64,000 nt of DNA from Hespellia sp. GTDB lineage: Bacteria > Bacillota > Clostridia > Lachnospirales > Lachnospiraceae. Within the stretch, counting starts at the first letter, position 1. Every line of letters begins with the position of its first letter. Shown in pieces: positions 1-8,299 of the stretch. Position numbers and translations under genes: made by a program. The DNA is taken from the NCBI GenBank assembly GCA_028693555.1, contig JAQUVD010000010.1:24395-88394 (forward strand), written 5' to 3'. Below the pieces are notes generated by a model, which ran no database searches, was not told where the DNA came from, and saw nothing but the letters and a program-made list of their open reading frames with translations.

Positions 1-2
1 AT

Positions 3-1565
3 GATTCTGACTGGATTCTTCGGCTGCAGCATACGATGCGTCAGATTGCCCGTTACCGCGAGATGGTTCCGTATACTCCGATCCATGAACTTCTGTGGAA
101 GATGATAGATGAGACTGGATATGGAGATCACATACTGGCAATGCCCGGCGGCGCACAGAGAAAAGCAAATGTAGATATGCTCGTGGAGAAAGCGGTCGCA
201 TTTGAAGGAACGAGTTATAAGGGGCTGTTCAATTTCATTCGCTATATCGAGCAATTGAAGAAATATGACATTGATTATGGCGAAGCTGCGATGACGGATG
301 ATACGGCAGATGTGGTGCGTCTGATGAGTATCCATAAGAGCAAGGGACTTGAGTTTCCGATTGTATTTGTGGCTGGAATGGGCAAACGGTTTAATATGAA
401 GGATATGACAGATACCCTGATCATTCACTCAAAATGGGGTGTCGGTGTGGATGCGATTGACTTAAAGTACCGTACAAAATCACCTACGCTGCTACGAAAA
501 GTGATTCAGGAAGAGAAGAAGATTGAGACACTCGGAGAAGAACTTCGAATCCTCTATGTGGCGCTTACCAGAGCAAAAGAAAAACTGATTATGATCGGCA
601 CTTTAAATGATCCGAAGAAAAAACTGGAGGAGGAAGTGCAGATTTTAAATTACTCAGAGCTGATGTCTGCGAAGACATATTTTGACTGGGTACTTACAGC
701 AATTGCACATACACATGAAAATATTCCGGCAGAGATTCGCGTGGTGCATCCTCTGGAACTTGATGAGGTGGATACGGTCGAAGCAAGTGCGGATATGATT
801 GCAGAACAGGTGCTTCTTCATTGGGATGAGCAAATTGTATACGATGAAGGAATCCGTCGGAAGCTGGATGAAGAGCTGGGGTATACGTATGCGTACAGTT
901 CGCAGGAGCAGTTGAAAATGAAATTTACCGTTTCAGAACTGAAAAAGCGAATCAGCCAGATGGAGACGGATGATACAGGCGAAGAACTGTATGGACAGGA
1001 AGAACTCGCACCGATCATTCCGGCATTCCTGCAGGAAGAGACAGAATTAAAAGGTGCATCCAGAGGTACGGCTTACCATAAGTTTCTGGAGTTGTTGGAC
1101 TTTAGGAAGGTGTACGATGTGGCGGCGGTGAGAGAAGCGATTGCCTATTTCGAATCGGAAGAGAAGATGACAAAAGAAATGGCAGAATGCATCCATCCGG
1201 ATGATATGATGCGATTTCTTACGAGCAATTCCGGCATGCGTATGCATCAGGCGGCACTTGCCGGAAAGCTTCATGCAGAACAGCCCTTTGTGCTTGGTGT
1301 TGATGCGAAAGAAATCTATCCGGAGCAGGACAGTAATGAGATGATACTCGTGCAGGGAATCATCGATGTGTATTTTGAGGAAGATGGAGAACTTGTGGTA
1401 CTTGACTATAAGACGGATAAAGTAAAAAGTGCATCGGAGCTGATTGAACGCTACCATGGTCAATTGGATTATTATGCCAAGGCACTGGAACAGATGACTG
1501 GGAAAAAAGTGAAAGAGAAGATTATTTATTCGTTCACGTTAGGCGAGGAAATAAAAACATTTTAA
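3..1565 (+). CDS. addA: ATP-dependent helicase/nuclease subunit A, C-terminal part (5' end outside window)
   Basis: The reading frame is open from base 3, with codons D-S-D-W before the first ATG at 36, so this is the 3' part of a gene starting upstream. About 520 residues are seen; the family is usually about 1200. The segment MSIHKSKGLEFP is the helicase motif typical of UvrD/AddA proteins, and LYVALTRAKEKL is the late UvrD motif. Near the C-terminus LVVLDYKTDK is the RecB-type nuclease motif. With AddB, AddA processes double-strand breaks for recombination; addB is expected upstream. The end is complete (TAA at 1563). Identification is firm; only the start is missing. Confidence 0.95.
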   Translation, partial: DSDWILRLQHTMRQIARYREMVPYTPIHELLWKMIDETGYGDHILAMPGGAQRKANVDMLVEKAVAFEGTSYKGLFNFIRYIEQLKKYDIDYGEAAMTDDTADVVRLMSIHKSKGLEFPIVFVAGMGKRFNMKDMTDTLIIHSKWGVGVDAIDLKYRTKSPTLLRKVIQEEKKIETLGEELRILYVALTRAKEKLIMIGTLNDPKKKLEEEVQILNYSELMSAKTYFDWVLTAIAHTHENIPAEIRVVHPLELDEVDTVEASADMIAEQVLLHWDEQIVYDEGIRRKLDEELGYTYAYSSQEQLKMKFTVSELKKRISQMETDDTGEELYGQEELAPIIPAFLQEETELKGASRGTAYHKFLELLDFRKVYDVAAVREAIAYFESEEKMTKEMAECIHPDDMMRFLTSNSGMRMHQAALAGKLHAEQPFVLGVDAKEIYPEQDSNEMILVQGIIDVYFEEDGELVVLDYKTDKVKSASELIERYHGQLDYYAKALEQMTGKKVKEKIIYSFTLGEEIKTF

Positions 1566-1571
1566 AATATC

Positions 1572-1580
1572 TGTTATAAT
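1572..1580 (+). promoter_or_regulatory. Extended -10 promoter of the debranching enzyme gene
   Basis: TG-T-TATAAT lies just after the addA stop and 36 bases before the next ATG. The -10 is perfect and has the extended TGn. No convincing -35 is seen. Confidence 0.5.
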
Positions 1581-1615
1581 AAAGGAAACACGTAAATCAT
1601 GAATGAGGTTTTAAT

Positions 1616-3670
1616 ATGAAACATAATAATACAACAGGTGGTTATCAAATCAGTCCGGGTATGTATGAACTGAATGGTGCGACAAAGGTAGAGGGAGCTG
1701 TGAATTTTACAATCACATCGACAAAAGCGACGTATTGTGAGCTTGCTCTGTTCCATCGGGAAGAAGCAGAGCCGTACGCAGTCATACCATTTCCAAAGGA
1801 GTATCAGATCGGTCATGTCTTCTCCATGATGATACATGGTCTGGATATAGAAGAATTCGAGTATGCCTATCGAATGGACGGACCGAACTGTCCGGAAAAG
1901 GGAGAGGTTTTCAATTCAGAAAAATATTTACTCGATCCTTATGCCAAAGCAGTCGTGGGACAGAGCAAGTGGGGTGTAAAACAGCAGGGGGAGAATTCTT
2001 ATAAAGCGAGAGTTGTCCGTCAGAATTTTGACTGGGGCAAACAAAAACGCCCCAATCTTCCGATGGAAGAGCTGATTATCTATGAACTTCATGTGCGAGG
2101 ATTTACAAAAGACCCGTCGGCAAAAGTGGAAGCACCCGGGACGTTTGCAGGGCTGAAAGAGAAGATTCCGTATCTGAAGGACCTTGGTGTCAATGCGGTG
2201 GAAATGATGCCGATCTTTGAGTTTGATGAATGTAAAGGTCATCGGGCAGAGGATGGAACCGAGCTTTTGGACTATTGGGGATATAATACGGTGTGCTTCT
2301 TTTCTCCCAATACCAGCTATGCAAATGCAGTTGAATATAACAGAGAAGGAACCGAACTAAAAGAGCTGGTGCAGGAATTTCATGAAAATGGAATGGAAGT
2401 CATCTTAGATGTCGTATTTAATCATACGGCAGAAGGGAATGAGGATGGTCCGTTTTTCTCATTCAAAGGAATTGACAACAACGTCTATTACATGCTGACA
2501 CCGGAAGGCTATTATTACAATTTCAGCGGATGCGGCAATACATTAAACTGCAATCATCCGGTTGTACAGGAAATGATTCTGAATTGCCTGAGATACTGGA
2601 CGATTCATTACCGTATCGATGGATTTCGTTTTGACCTGGCCTCCATCCTCGGACGAAATGAGGACGGAACACCGATGAGCCAGCCGCCGCTGCTTAAAAA
2701 TCTGGCATTTGATCCAATTTTAGGGAAAGTCAAATTAATTGCGGAGGCATGGGATGCCGGCGGTATGTATCAGGTCGGAAATTTCCCATCGTGGAATCGG
2801 TGGGCAGAGTGGAACGGGAAATACCGCGATGATATGCGAAGCTTTTTAAAAGGTGATGCAGGAAAATTAGAAGCCGCTGCGCTTCGCATGATGGGTTCGC
2901 CGGATATGTATGATCCCAATACCAGAGGTCGCGATGCGTCCGTTAATTTCCTGAACTGCCATGATGGATTTACCTTATACGATATGTATGCTTACAATCA
3001 GAAACATAATGAGAAAAATGGCTGGAAGAATACGGACGGTGATAATAATAACCTCAGCTGGAATTGTGGAGAAGAGGGCGAGACGAAAGACCGGGAGGTC
3101 AGAAAGCTCCGTATCCGCATGATGAAAAATGCATGTGCGGCGCTTATGATGAGCCGCGGAACACCGATGCTGTTTTCGGGAGATGAATTCGCGAATACCC
3201 AATTTGGAAACAATAATGCATATTGTCAGGATAATGAAATCGCGTGGATTGACTGGACCCAGAAAGATACATTTCGAGAATTCCATGAATTCTATCGGTA
3301 TATGATTCATTTCCGCAAAGAAAATCCGGTCATCTATGCAGAACAGGAATCTTCAGTGATCGGACTGCCGCCGATGAGTACCCATAAAGCAAACCCCTGG
3401 GATCCGGATCTGTCAAAAGAGGAGCGGGGACTTGGAATCTTGTATGCGGGGAAATTAGAAGATCAGACAGAAGATATCGTCTATGCATTTTTCAACACAA
3501 ACTGGGAGCAAATGCAGATTCAGCTTCCGGCTTTGACAAAAGGCTCCTGGCAGTTGATTGTGGATACGGCATATGAGGAGAGCGTGCTGGAAGGAAAAGA
3601 AATTTATCTGACCAATGGAGATTATCTGTTAAATCCGCGGTCTGTGATGATATGCAAGGCAATTATTTGA
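1616..3670 (+). CDS. glgX: Glycogen debranching enzyme, GlgX/isoamylase type (GH13)
   Basis: A 684-residue alpha-amylase superfamily enzyme that hydrolyses alpha-1,6 branches of glycogen or limit dextrin in the cytoplasm. An N-terminal CBM48-like beta domain (about 10-110) is followed by the GH13 barrel. Catalytic residues are visible: Asp340 in GFRFDLAS (nucleophile), Glu377 in IAEAWDAGG (acid/base) and Asp450 in NCHDGFTL. Length is normal for the family. The gene has its own promoter and no operon partner here. No signal peptide is seen, which fits intracellular glycogen turnover rather than secreted pullulanase. GlgX versus intracellular pullulanase/isoamylase cannot be fully separated by eye. 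Confidence 0.9.
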   Translation: MKHNNTTGGYQISPGMYELNGATKVEGAVNFTITSTKATYCELALFHREEAEPYAVIPFPKEYQIGHVFSMMIHGLDIEEFEYAYRMDGPNCPEKGEVFNSEKYLLDPYAKAVVGQSKWGVKQQGENSYKARVVRQNFDWGKQKRPNLPMEELIIYELHVRGFTKDPSAKVEAPGTFAGLKEKIPYLKDLGVNAVEMMPIFEFDECKGHRAEDGTELLDYWGYNTVCFFSPNTSYANAVEYNREGTELKELVQEFHENGMEVILDVVFNHTAEGNEDGPFFSFKGIDNNVYYMLTPEGYYYNFSGCGNTLNCNHPVVQEMILNCLRYWTIHYRIDGFRFDLASILGRNEDGTPMSQPPLLKNLAFDPILGKVKLIAEAWDAGGMYQVGNFPSWNRWAEWNGKYRDDMRSFLKGDAGKLEAAALRMMGSPDMYDPNTRGRDASVNFLNCHDGFTLYDMYAYNQKHNEKNGWKNTDGDNNNLSWNCGEEGETKDREVRKLRIRMMKNACAALMMSRGTPMLFSGDEFANTQFGNNNAYCQDNEIAWIDWTQKDTFREFHEFYRYMIHFRKENPVIYAEQESSVIGLPPMSTHKANPWDPDLSKEERGLGILYAGKLEDQTEDIVYAFFNTNWEQMQIQLPALTKGSWQLIVDTAYEESVLEGKEIYLTNGDYLLNPRSVMICKAII

Positions 3671-3709
3671 AAATTGTCTGAGAAAAAAGAAAAAATATGA
3701 AATTATATC

Positions 3710-3738
3710 TTGACTCACATATCGTTGTTTGATATAAT
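3710..3738 (+). promoter_or_regulatory. Promoter of tRNA-Cys
   Basis: TTGACT, a 17-base spacer and a perfect TATAAT lie 45 bases before the tRNA. The near-consensus form suits a stable RNA gene. Confidence 0.85.
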
Positions 3739-3783
3739 TGCAATTGTGTCGAGCGAAAGGCTTTGATACATCTGCAATTATAT

Positions 3784-3855
3784 GGCGCAGTAGCCAAGTG
3801 GTAAGGCAATGGTCTGCAACACCAGTATGCACCAGTTCAAATCTGGTCTGCGCCT
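3784..3855 (+). tRNA. tRNA-Cys (anticodon GCA)
   Basis: A 72-base cloverleaf: acceptor arms GGCGCAG and CTGCGCC, D arm AGCCAAGTGGTAAGGC, anticodon stem TGGT/ACCA with loop CTGCAAC (anticodon GCA), and T arm ACCAG-TTCAAAT-CTGGT. Discriminator is T; CCA is not encoded. It has its own promoter and terminator. Confidence 0.95.
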
Positions 3856-3863
3856 CTTGATGA

Positions 3864-3903
3864 AAACCTCGCAATCCTTGAAATTTGGATTGCGGGGTTT
3901 TTG
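3864..3903 (+). terminator. Rho-independent terminator after tRNA-Cys
   Basis: Stem AACCTCGCAATCC / GGATTGCGGGGTT with a 9-base loop, followed by a T run. A sister hairpin at 8257-8299 has almost the same arms but its loop reads as the reverse complement. Confidence 0.85.
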
Positions 3904-4160
3904 TATAATATAGTTGAGGAGAATTAATGATGTTTGTATTCTTCTATTTCCTTTTCCAATTCTCTGATTCTTGCTTCGGCAGCGTCTGCTCGAATCATTT
4001 CTTCACGTTCTGCAATCTTCATATATTCAATAGACACCTCCTTGTTGGATTTTACTTCATCCACTCCTGCTTTTTCTTTTTTGAGATTTTCAGCATAGAG
4101 TTTTTGAAATGATAAGTTGAATCTTAGATGGCAAGCTGCCTAGAAATATTTCAAGATTTT
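3904..4160 (-). pseudogene. Decayed copy of the PD-(D/E)XK (Rpn-type) transposase gene
   Basis: This stretch matches the intact gene and flanks at 8300-9330 but has lost most of the coding region. One deletion joins the two CTCG sites near 3991, removing what is 8388-8459 in the intact copy. A second joins two TTCATC sites near 4069, removing about 0.7 kb including the start and the nuclease core. Only coiled-coil codons of the 3' end and the upstream leader remain. Together with the leader it fills the gap between tRNA-Cys and the hydrolase. No working protein is expected. Confidence 0.8.
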
Positions 4161-4295
4161 ATGCTTATATTTATTGCAACAAAAATATATGAAAATGCAA
4201 GAAGAAAAGAAATATTTATAGGATATGATGTGGAGAAAAATACAAAAATGTGATACCTTTATCTTAAAGAGGCGATAAAAGACGGGAGGAACAAC

Positions 4296-5006
4296 ATGCA
4301 GCTACGCTGTGGTGATGCAACGATATATTACGAAGAATACGGAACTGCCGGGCAGCAGACCATGATTCTGCTTCATGGGAACAGTGATGACCATACCTAC
4401 TTTCGAAATCAGATTGCGTATTTTAGAAGAGGCTTTCATGTGTTTGTGCTGGACACAAGGAGTCATGGGCAGAGTACACACGGAAGGCAACCATTAAGCT
4501 TTGATTTACTGGCGGAAGATCTGCACATATTCGTGGCGAAGAAAAATCTTACAGACATGATTTTATTGGGCTTTTCAGACGGTGGAAATATTGCGCTTAC
4601 GTATGCTCTGAGATATCCGGCAGGTATCCGGTGTATGATTTTAAATGGTGCCAATCTTCATCCGGAGGGGATGCGGCAGGTGGTCCATAAACTTACGGTT
4701 CACCTCTATCAGATCCTAAAGCGGTTTGCGCCATATTGTAGTTATGTCGAAAGAAAACATCAGGTGATCGGGCTGATGGCAAATCACCCGCACATTTCAA
4801 CAGAGGAGCTTCACACGCTGAAGATGCCGATTCTTGTGATTGCAGGGGAATACGATCTGATTCGTGAAAATCATACGCGGCATATGGCTCATGCGCTGCC
4901 AAGGGGCAGGCTTGTGATTATGAAACGGGCAGACCATTTTTGTGCGCGAAAGCAGCCACAGAGATTTAATCGTATTGTGCATCGATTTATCATGAAAAAT
5001 AAATAA
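4296..5006 (+). CDS. Alpha/beta hydrolase
   Basis: A 236-residue single-domain alpha/beta hydrolase. LLHGN (oxyanion-side motif), Ser94 in the nucleophile elbow GFSDGG, Asp187 in AGEYDL and His214 in RADHF form a complete triad. No signal peptide is seen, so it is probably cytoplasmic. GGGAGG lies 6 bases before the ATG. Substrate is unknown; the family includes esterases, lipases and C-C hydrolases. Its first 43 codons are copied at 9468 in a truncated form, as part of a segmental duplication that also includes the transposase remnant upstream. The copy here is the complete one. Confidence 0.85.
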   Translation: MQLRCGDATIYYEEYGTAGQQTMILLHGNSDDHTYFRNQIAYFRRGFHVFVLDTRSHGQSTHGRQPLSFDLLAEDLHIFVAKKNLTDMILLGFSDGGNIALTYALRYPAGIRCMILNGANLHPEGMRQVVHKLTVHLYQILKRFAPYCSYVERKHQVIGLMANHPHISTEELHTLKMPILVIAGEYDLIRENHTRHMAHALPRGRLVIMKRADHFCARKQPQRFNRIVHRFIMKNK

Positions 5007-5021
5007 CATGATCTATCGGTC

Positions 5022-5050
5022 TTGACAAATAAAAACAGCAGTGCTAATCT
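5022..5050 (+). promoter_or_regulatory. Promoter of the PTS gene
   Basis: TTGACA, a 17-base spacer and TAATCT preceded by TGC (extended -10). A leader of about 140 bases with a hairpin follows before the start codon. Confidence 0.6.
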
Positions 5051-5079
5051 ATAAAAATAGTATGTAACTTTTCGGGAGG

Positions 5080-5136
5080 CATTCACTATACATAACACCA
5101 ATGGGGTGGCTATGTGTATGAATGTTTCCTTTTTTA
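5080..5136 (+). promoter_or_regulatory. Leader hairpin with T tract: candidate antitermination target
   Basis: CATTCA...ACACC pairs with GGTGG...TGAATG across 5080-5124, followed by TTTCCTTTTTT. This is a terminator-like stem inside the PTS leader. The gene right after the PTS encodes a PRD antiterminator, so the 5' arm and the bases just before it may form the alternative RNA hairpin (RAT) that this protein binds. The arrangement is inferred from form and position. Confidence 0.5.
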
Positions 5137-5194
5137 TGTAGGAAAACAGATGATGCATAGTACACTCCTCGAAAACGAAAAGGAGAGAGAAAAG

Positions 5195-7354
5195 ATGAAA
5201 GACAAAATTTTTGGTGTGCTACAGCGTGTGGGACGAAGCTTTATGCTTCCAATCGCAATTCTTCCAGTGGCAGGACTGCTGCTTGGAATTGGAAGTTCCT
5301 TTACAAATGAGACCACGATTGCAACCTATGGATTGGAAGGGGTGCTGGGAGACGGAACTGTGCTTCATGCACTTCTCGTTATCATGAATTATGTAGGAAA
5401 TGTTATATTTGCGAATCTGCCACTGATTTTTGCGGTCGGTGTCGCAATCGGTATGGCAAAGAAAGAGAAAGAAGTTGCAGCACTTGCAGCTATGATCGCA
5501 TATTTTGTTATGAATACGGCAATCAATGCGATGCTGATCATCAATGGTCAAATTGTGGATGGCGAGATTGCGAAGGATGTATTAGAAGGAACAATTACGA
5601 CATCATGTGGAATCCAGACACTTCAGTTAGGGGTATTTGGCGGTATTATCGTTGGTCTTGGTGTGGCTGCGCTCCATAATCGGTTTTACAAGACGGTTCT
5701 TCCGAATGCATTGTCATTCTTTGGAGGAACAAGATTTGTCCCAATTATTTCAACCATTGTATATATGTTCGTGGGGATTGCACTTTACTTTGTATGGCCA
5801 CCGGTACAGAATGGAATTTATGCATTGGGTGGACTTGTTTCTGGAAGTGGATATATTGGAACCTTGATTTTCGGATTAATTAAGAGAGCATTGATTCCGT
5901 TTGGACTTCACCATGTATTCTATATGCCTTTCTGGCAGACTGCGGTTGGCGGAACGATGGAAGTTGCCGGGAAAGTTGTAGAAGGCGGACAGAATATTTT
6001 CTTTGCACAATTAGCGGATTCTGCCAATATTGCACATTTCAGCGCAGATGCAACCAGATATTTTTCAGGAGAATTTATTTTTATGATCTTTGGGCTTCCG
6101 GGAGCGGCACTTGCAATGTATCGCTGTGCAAAGCCGGAGAAAAGAAAAGCTGCAGGTGGATTACTTCTGTCAGCGGCACTCGCCTGTATGCTGACCGGTA
6201 TTACAGAACCGCTTGAGTTTTCATTCCTGTTCGTAGCACCTGCACTTTTTGCCGTTCAAGTCGTACTGGCAGGTTCCGCATACATGATCGCACATATGCT
6301 GAATATTGCGGTTGGGCTTACATTTTCAGGTGGACTGCTAGACTTCTTCCTGTTTGGTATCTTACAGGGAAACGCAAAGACAAGCTGGATGCTGGTGATT
6401 CCGGTTGGAATTGTGTATTTCTTCTTATACTATTTCATTTTTACATTCCTGATAAAGAAATTTAATTTCAAGACACCGGGCAGAGAAGATGACGATACGG
6501 AGACGAAATTATATACAAAAGCAGATGTGAATGCGCGAAAAGAAATAGGAAAAGATGATGCAGAGGCTGAGGCTGATCCGATGAGTGCTGCGATTACAAG
6601 AGGACTTGGCGGAAAGAAGAATATCAGCGATATTGACTGCTGCGCAACGAGACTTCGCTGCACAGTGAACAAGACAGAACTTGTAAATGATGGTATACTA
6701 AAAGCAACCGGAGCGTCCGGAGTCGTTCGCAAAGGAGATGGAGTTCAAGTCATCTATGGACCAAATGTAACCGTTATTAAATCGAATCTTGAGGATTATC
6801 TTGAGACAGCACCGAATGAAGAATATATACCGGAAGCACAGGCGGAGGAAGATGTTGAAGAGACGAAGGAAAAGACGGAAAAAAGGGTGGTAAAGACGAT
6901 TACGATCTCCAGCCCAATTACGGGTATGGCAGCAGATCTGTCCACAACACCCGATGAAGCATTTGCCGGAAGAATGATGGGAGATGGAGCCGTTGTCACA
7001 CCGGAAGACGCCGTTGTCGGAGCACCGGAAGATGGAGAAGTTGCATTTGTATTTGAGACGAAGCATGCGGTTGGCTTTATGACAGATTCGGGTGTGAGTC
7101 TTTTGATTCATGTTGGAGTGGATACCGTGAAATTAAATGGAGAAGGATTTAAAGTACTGGTTGAGAATGGTCAGAAGGTGAAAAAGGGAGAGCCGATGTT
7201 AGAGCTTGATCTTGCATATCTGAAAGAGCACGCCCCTTCCATTGCAACACCGGTACTTTGTACCGAGATGGAAGAGAATATGAAGATTCGTCTGCTGCAT
7301 GAAGGCGAGATTGAAGCGGGGGATGCGTTATTTGCAATTGATATCTGCGAGTAG
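5195..7354 (+). CDS. PTS glucose-family transporter, EIICBA
   Basis: A 719-residue permease of the phosphotransferase system with domain order IIC-IIB-IIA. Residues 1-425 hold the membrane EIIC domain. EIIB carries the phosphorylated cysteine Cys483 in CATRLR. EIIA of the glucose type has His639 in LLIHVGVDTV. The start at 5195 follows AGGAGAGAG; an upstream in-frame ATG at 5114 lies inside the leader hairpin and is unlikely. It imports and phosphorylates a hexose (glucose, N-acetylglucosamine or a glucoside; sequence reading cannot decide). The antiterminator gene 36 bases downstream and the leader hairpin point to substrate-controlled antitermination. Confidence 0.9.
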   Translation: MKDKIFGVLQRVGRSFMLPIAILPVAGLLLGIGSSFTNETTIATYGLEGVLGDGTVLHALLVIMNYVGNVIFANLPLIFAVGVAIGMAKKEKEVAALAAMIAYFVMNTAINAMLIINGQIVDGEIAKDVLEGTITTSCGIQTLQLGVFGGIIVGLGVAALHNRFYKTVLPNALSFFGGTRFVPIISTIVYMFVGIALYFVWPPVQNGIYALGGLVSGSGYIGTLIFGLIKRALIPFGLHHVFYMPFWQTAVGGTMEVAGKVVEGGQNIFFAQLADSANIAHFSADATRYFSGEFIFMIFGLPGAALAMYRCAKPEKRKAAGGLLLSAALACMLTGITEPLEFSFLFVAPALFAVQVVLAGSAYMIAHMLNIAVGLTFSGGLLDFFLFGILQGNAKTSWMLVIPVGIVYFFLYYFIFTFLIKKFNFKTPGREDDDTETKLYTKADVNARKEIGKDDAEAEADPMSAAITRGLGGKKNISDIDCCATRLRCTVNKTELVNDGILKATGASGVVRKGDGVQVIYGPNVTVIKSNLEDYLETAPNEEYIPEAQAEEDVEETKEKTEKRVVKTITISSPITGMAADLSTTPDEAFAGRMMGDGAVVTPEDAVVGAPEDGEVAFVFETKHAVGFMTDSGVSLLIHVGVDTVKLNGEGFKVLVENGQKVKKGEPMLELDLAYLKEHAPSIATPVLCTEMEENMKIRLLHEGEIEAGDALFAIDICE

Positions 7355-7390
7355 CATTCTCTGCAGGAAGTATCACTATGGAGGTAAGTC

Positions 7391-8221
7391 ATGTATCGAG
7401 TGGGAAAGGTGTTGAATCACAATGCAGTGATTGTAATATGGTCAGAGGATAATCGGGAATATCTGCTGATGGGAAAAGGCATTGGATTTGGAAAAAAAGT
7501 CAGTCAGGAGATCAAAAAAAGAGAGGAAGATACCGTGTATTCGATGAGGGAGGTTTCAGAGCATGGAAGCGCGAAGGCCATTCTTTCCGACGTGTCGCCG
7601 GAGTGTCTGGAGCTGGCGGATGAGCTTTTGGGAAAAGCGGAAAAAGAATTCGGTGTGATTGACCGTTCCATCCTTTTTCCAATGGCAGACCATATTGCAT
7701 ATGCGCTCAAACGTATTCGCGCCGGAGAACAGATCAGCAATCCATTGACGGACGACATCCGGGTACTATTCTATAAGGAATATAAGGTGGCAGGAGAACT
7801 AAAGGCGCTGGTCGGAGATCGAATGGGACTTTGCATCGATGAACATGAGATTGGATATGTTGCATTGCATATACATTCTGCAATTGATGCAGAGAAGGTT
7901 TCCCAGTCGATGCAGATGGCGAGAGCGGTGCGAGAATGTGTCTCGATAGTGGAGCAGGATACCGGCAAAGAAATTGATGTATCCACACTCGCGTATAACC
8001 GTCTGATGAATCATGTGCGCTATATGGTTGCGCGAGTACATACGGGCGAGAAACTGAAGGTCAGCATGAATGACTATATGCAGGTGAAGCATCCGCTCTC
8101 GTTTGAGACAGCGAAGAAGATCTGCGATGAGATGGGGCGCAGTCTCAATTGCCAGTTTGAGGAGATAGAAATCGGGTACCTTGCCATGCATATTGAACGC
8201 TCGACAGAGCAGGAAAAATAA
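7391..8221 (+). CDS. PRD-containing transcription antiterminator (LicT/GlcT type)
   Basis: A 276-residue protein of the BglG/SacY family. An N-terminal RNA-binding (CAT) domain (about 1-55) is followed by two PTS regulation domains (about 65-170 and 172-276). The PRD histidines are present in ADHIAYAL, DEHEIGY/ALHIH, NHVRYM and AMHIER. GGAGG precedes the ATG. Family members dimerise and bind a leader hairpin to stop early termination when the sugar is present; PTS proteins phosphorylate the PRDs. The likely target is the hairpin at 5080-5136 ahead of the adjacent PTS gene. Confidence 0.88.
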   Translation: MYRVGKVLNHNAVIVIWSEDNREYLLMGKGIGFGKKVSQEIKKREEDTVYSMREVSEHGSAKAILSDVSPECLELADELLGKAEKEFGVIDRSILFPMADHIAYALKRIRAGEQISNPLTDDIRVLFYKEYKVAGELKALVGDRMGLCIDEHEIGYVALHIHSAIDAEKVSQSMQMARAVRECVSIVEQDTGKEIDVSTLAYNRLMNHVRYMVARVHTGEKLKVSMNDYMQVKHPLSFETAKKICDEMGRSLNCQFEEIEIGYLAMHIERSTEQEK

Positions 8222-8256
8222 AATGAATGCGGTTCTTGTGAGGCTGCGTCTCTCGA

Positions 8257-8299
8257 TAAAAACCCCGCAATCCAGATTTCAAGGATTGCGGGGTTTTTG
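8257..8299 (+). terminator. Rho-independent terminator after the antiterminator gene
   Basis: Perfect stem AACCCCGCAATCC / GGATTGCGGGGTT with loop AGATTTCAA and a T run. The A run on the left makes it usable on both strands, so it can also end the converging transposase gene. Confidence 0.88.

Noticed and set aside
3927..4112. Plus-strand frame in the tRNA-hydrolase gap, and its counterpart at 8323-8601
   Set aside because: Phe/Cys/Ser-rich complement of the transposase coiled-coil codons; the real gene is on the minus strand at 8320-9192.
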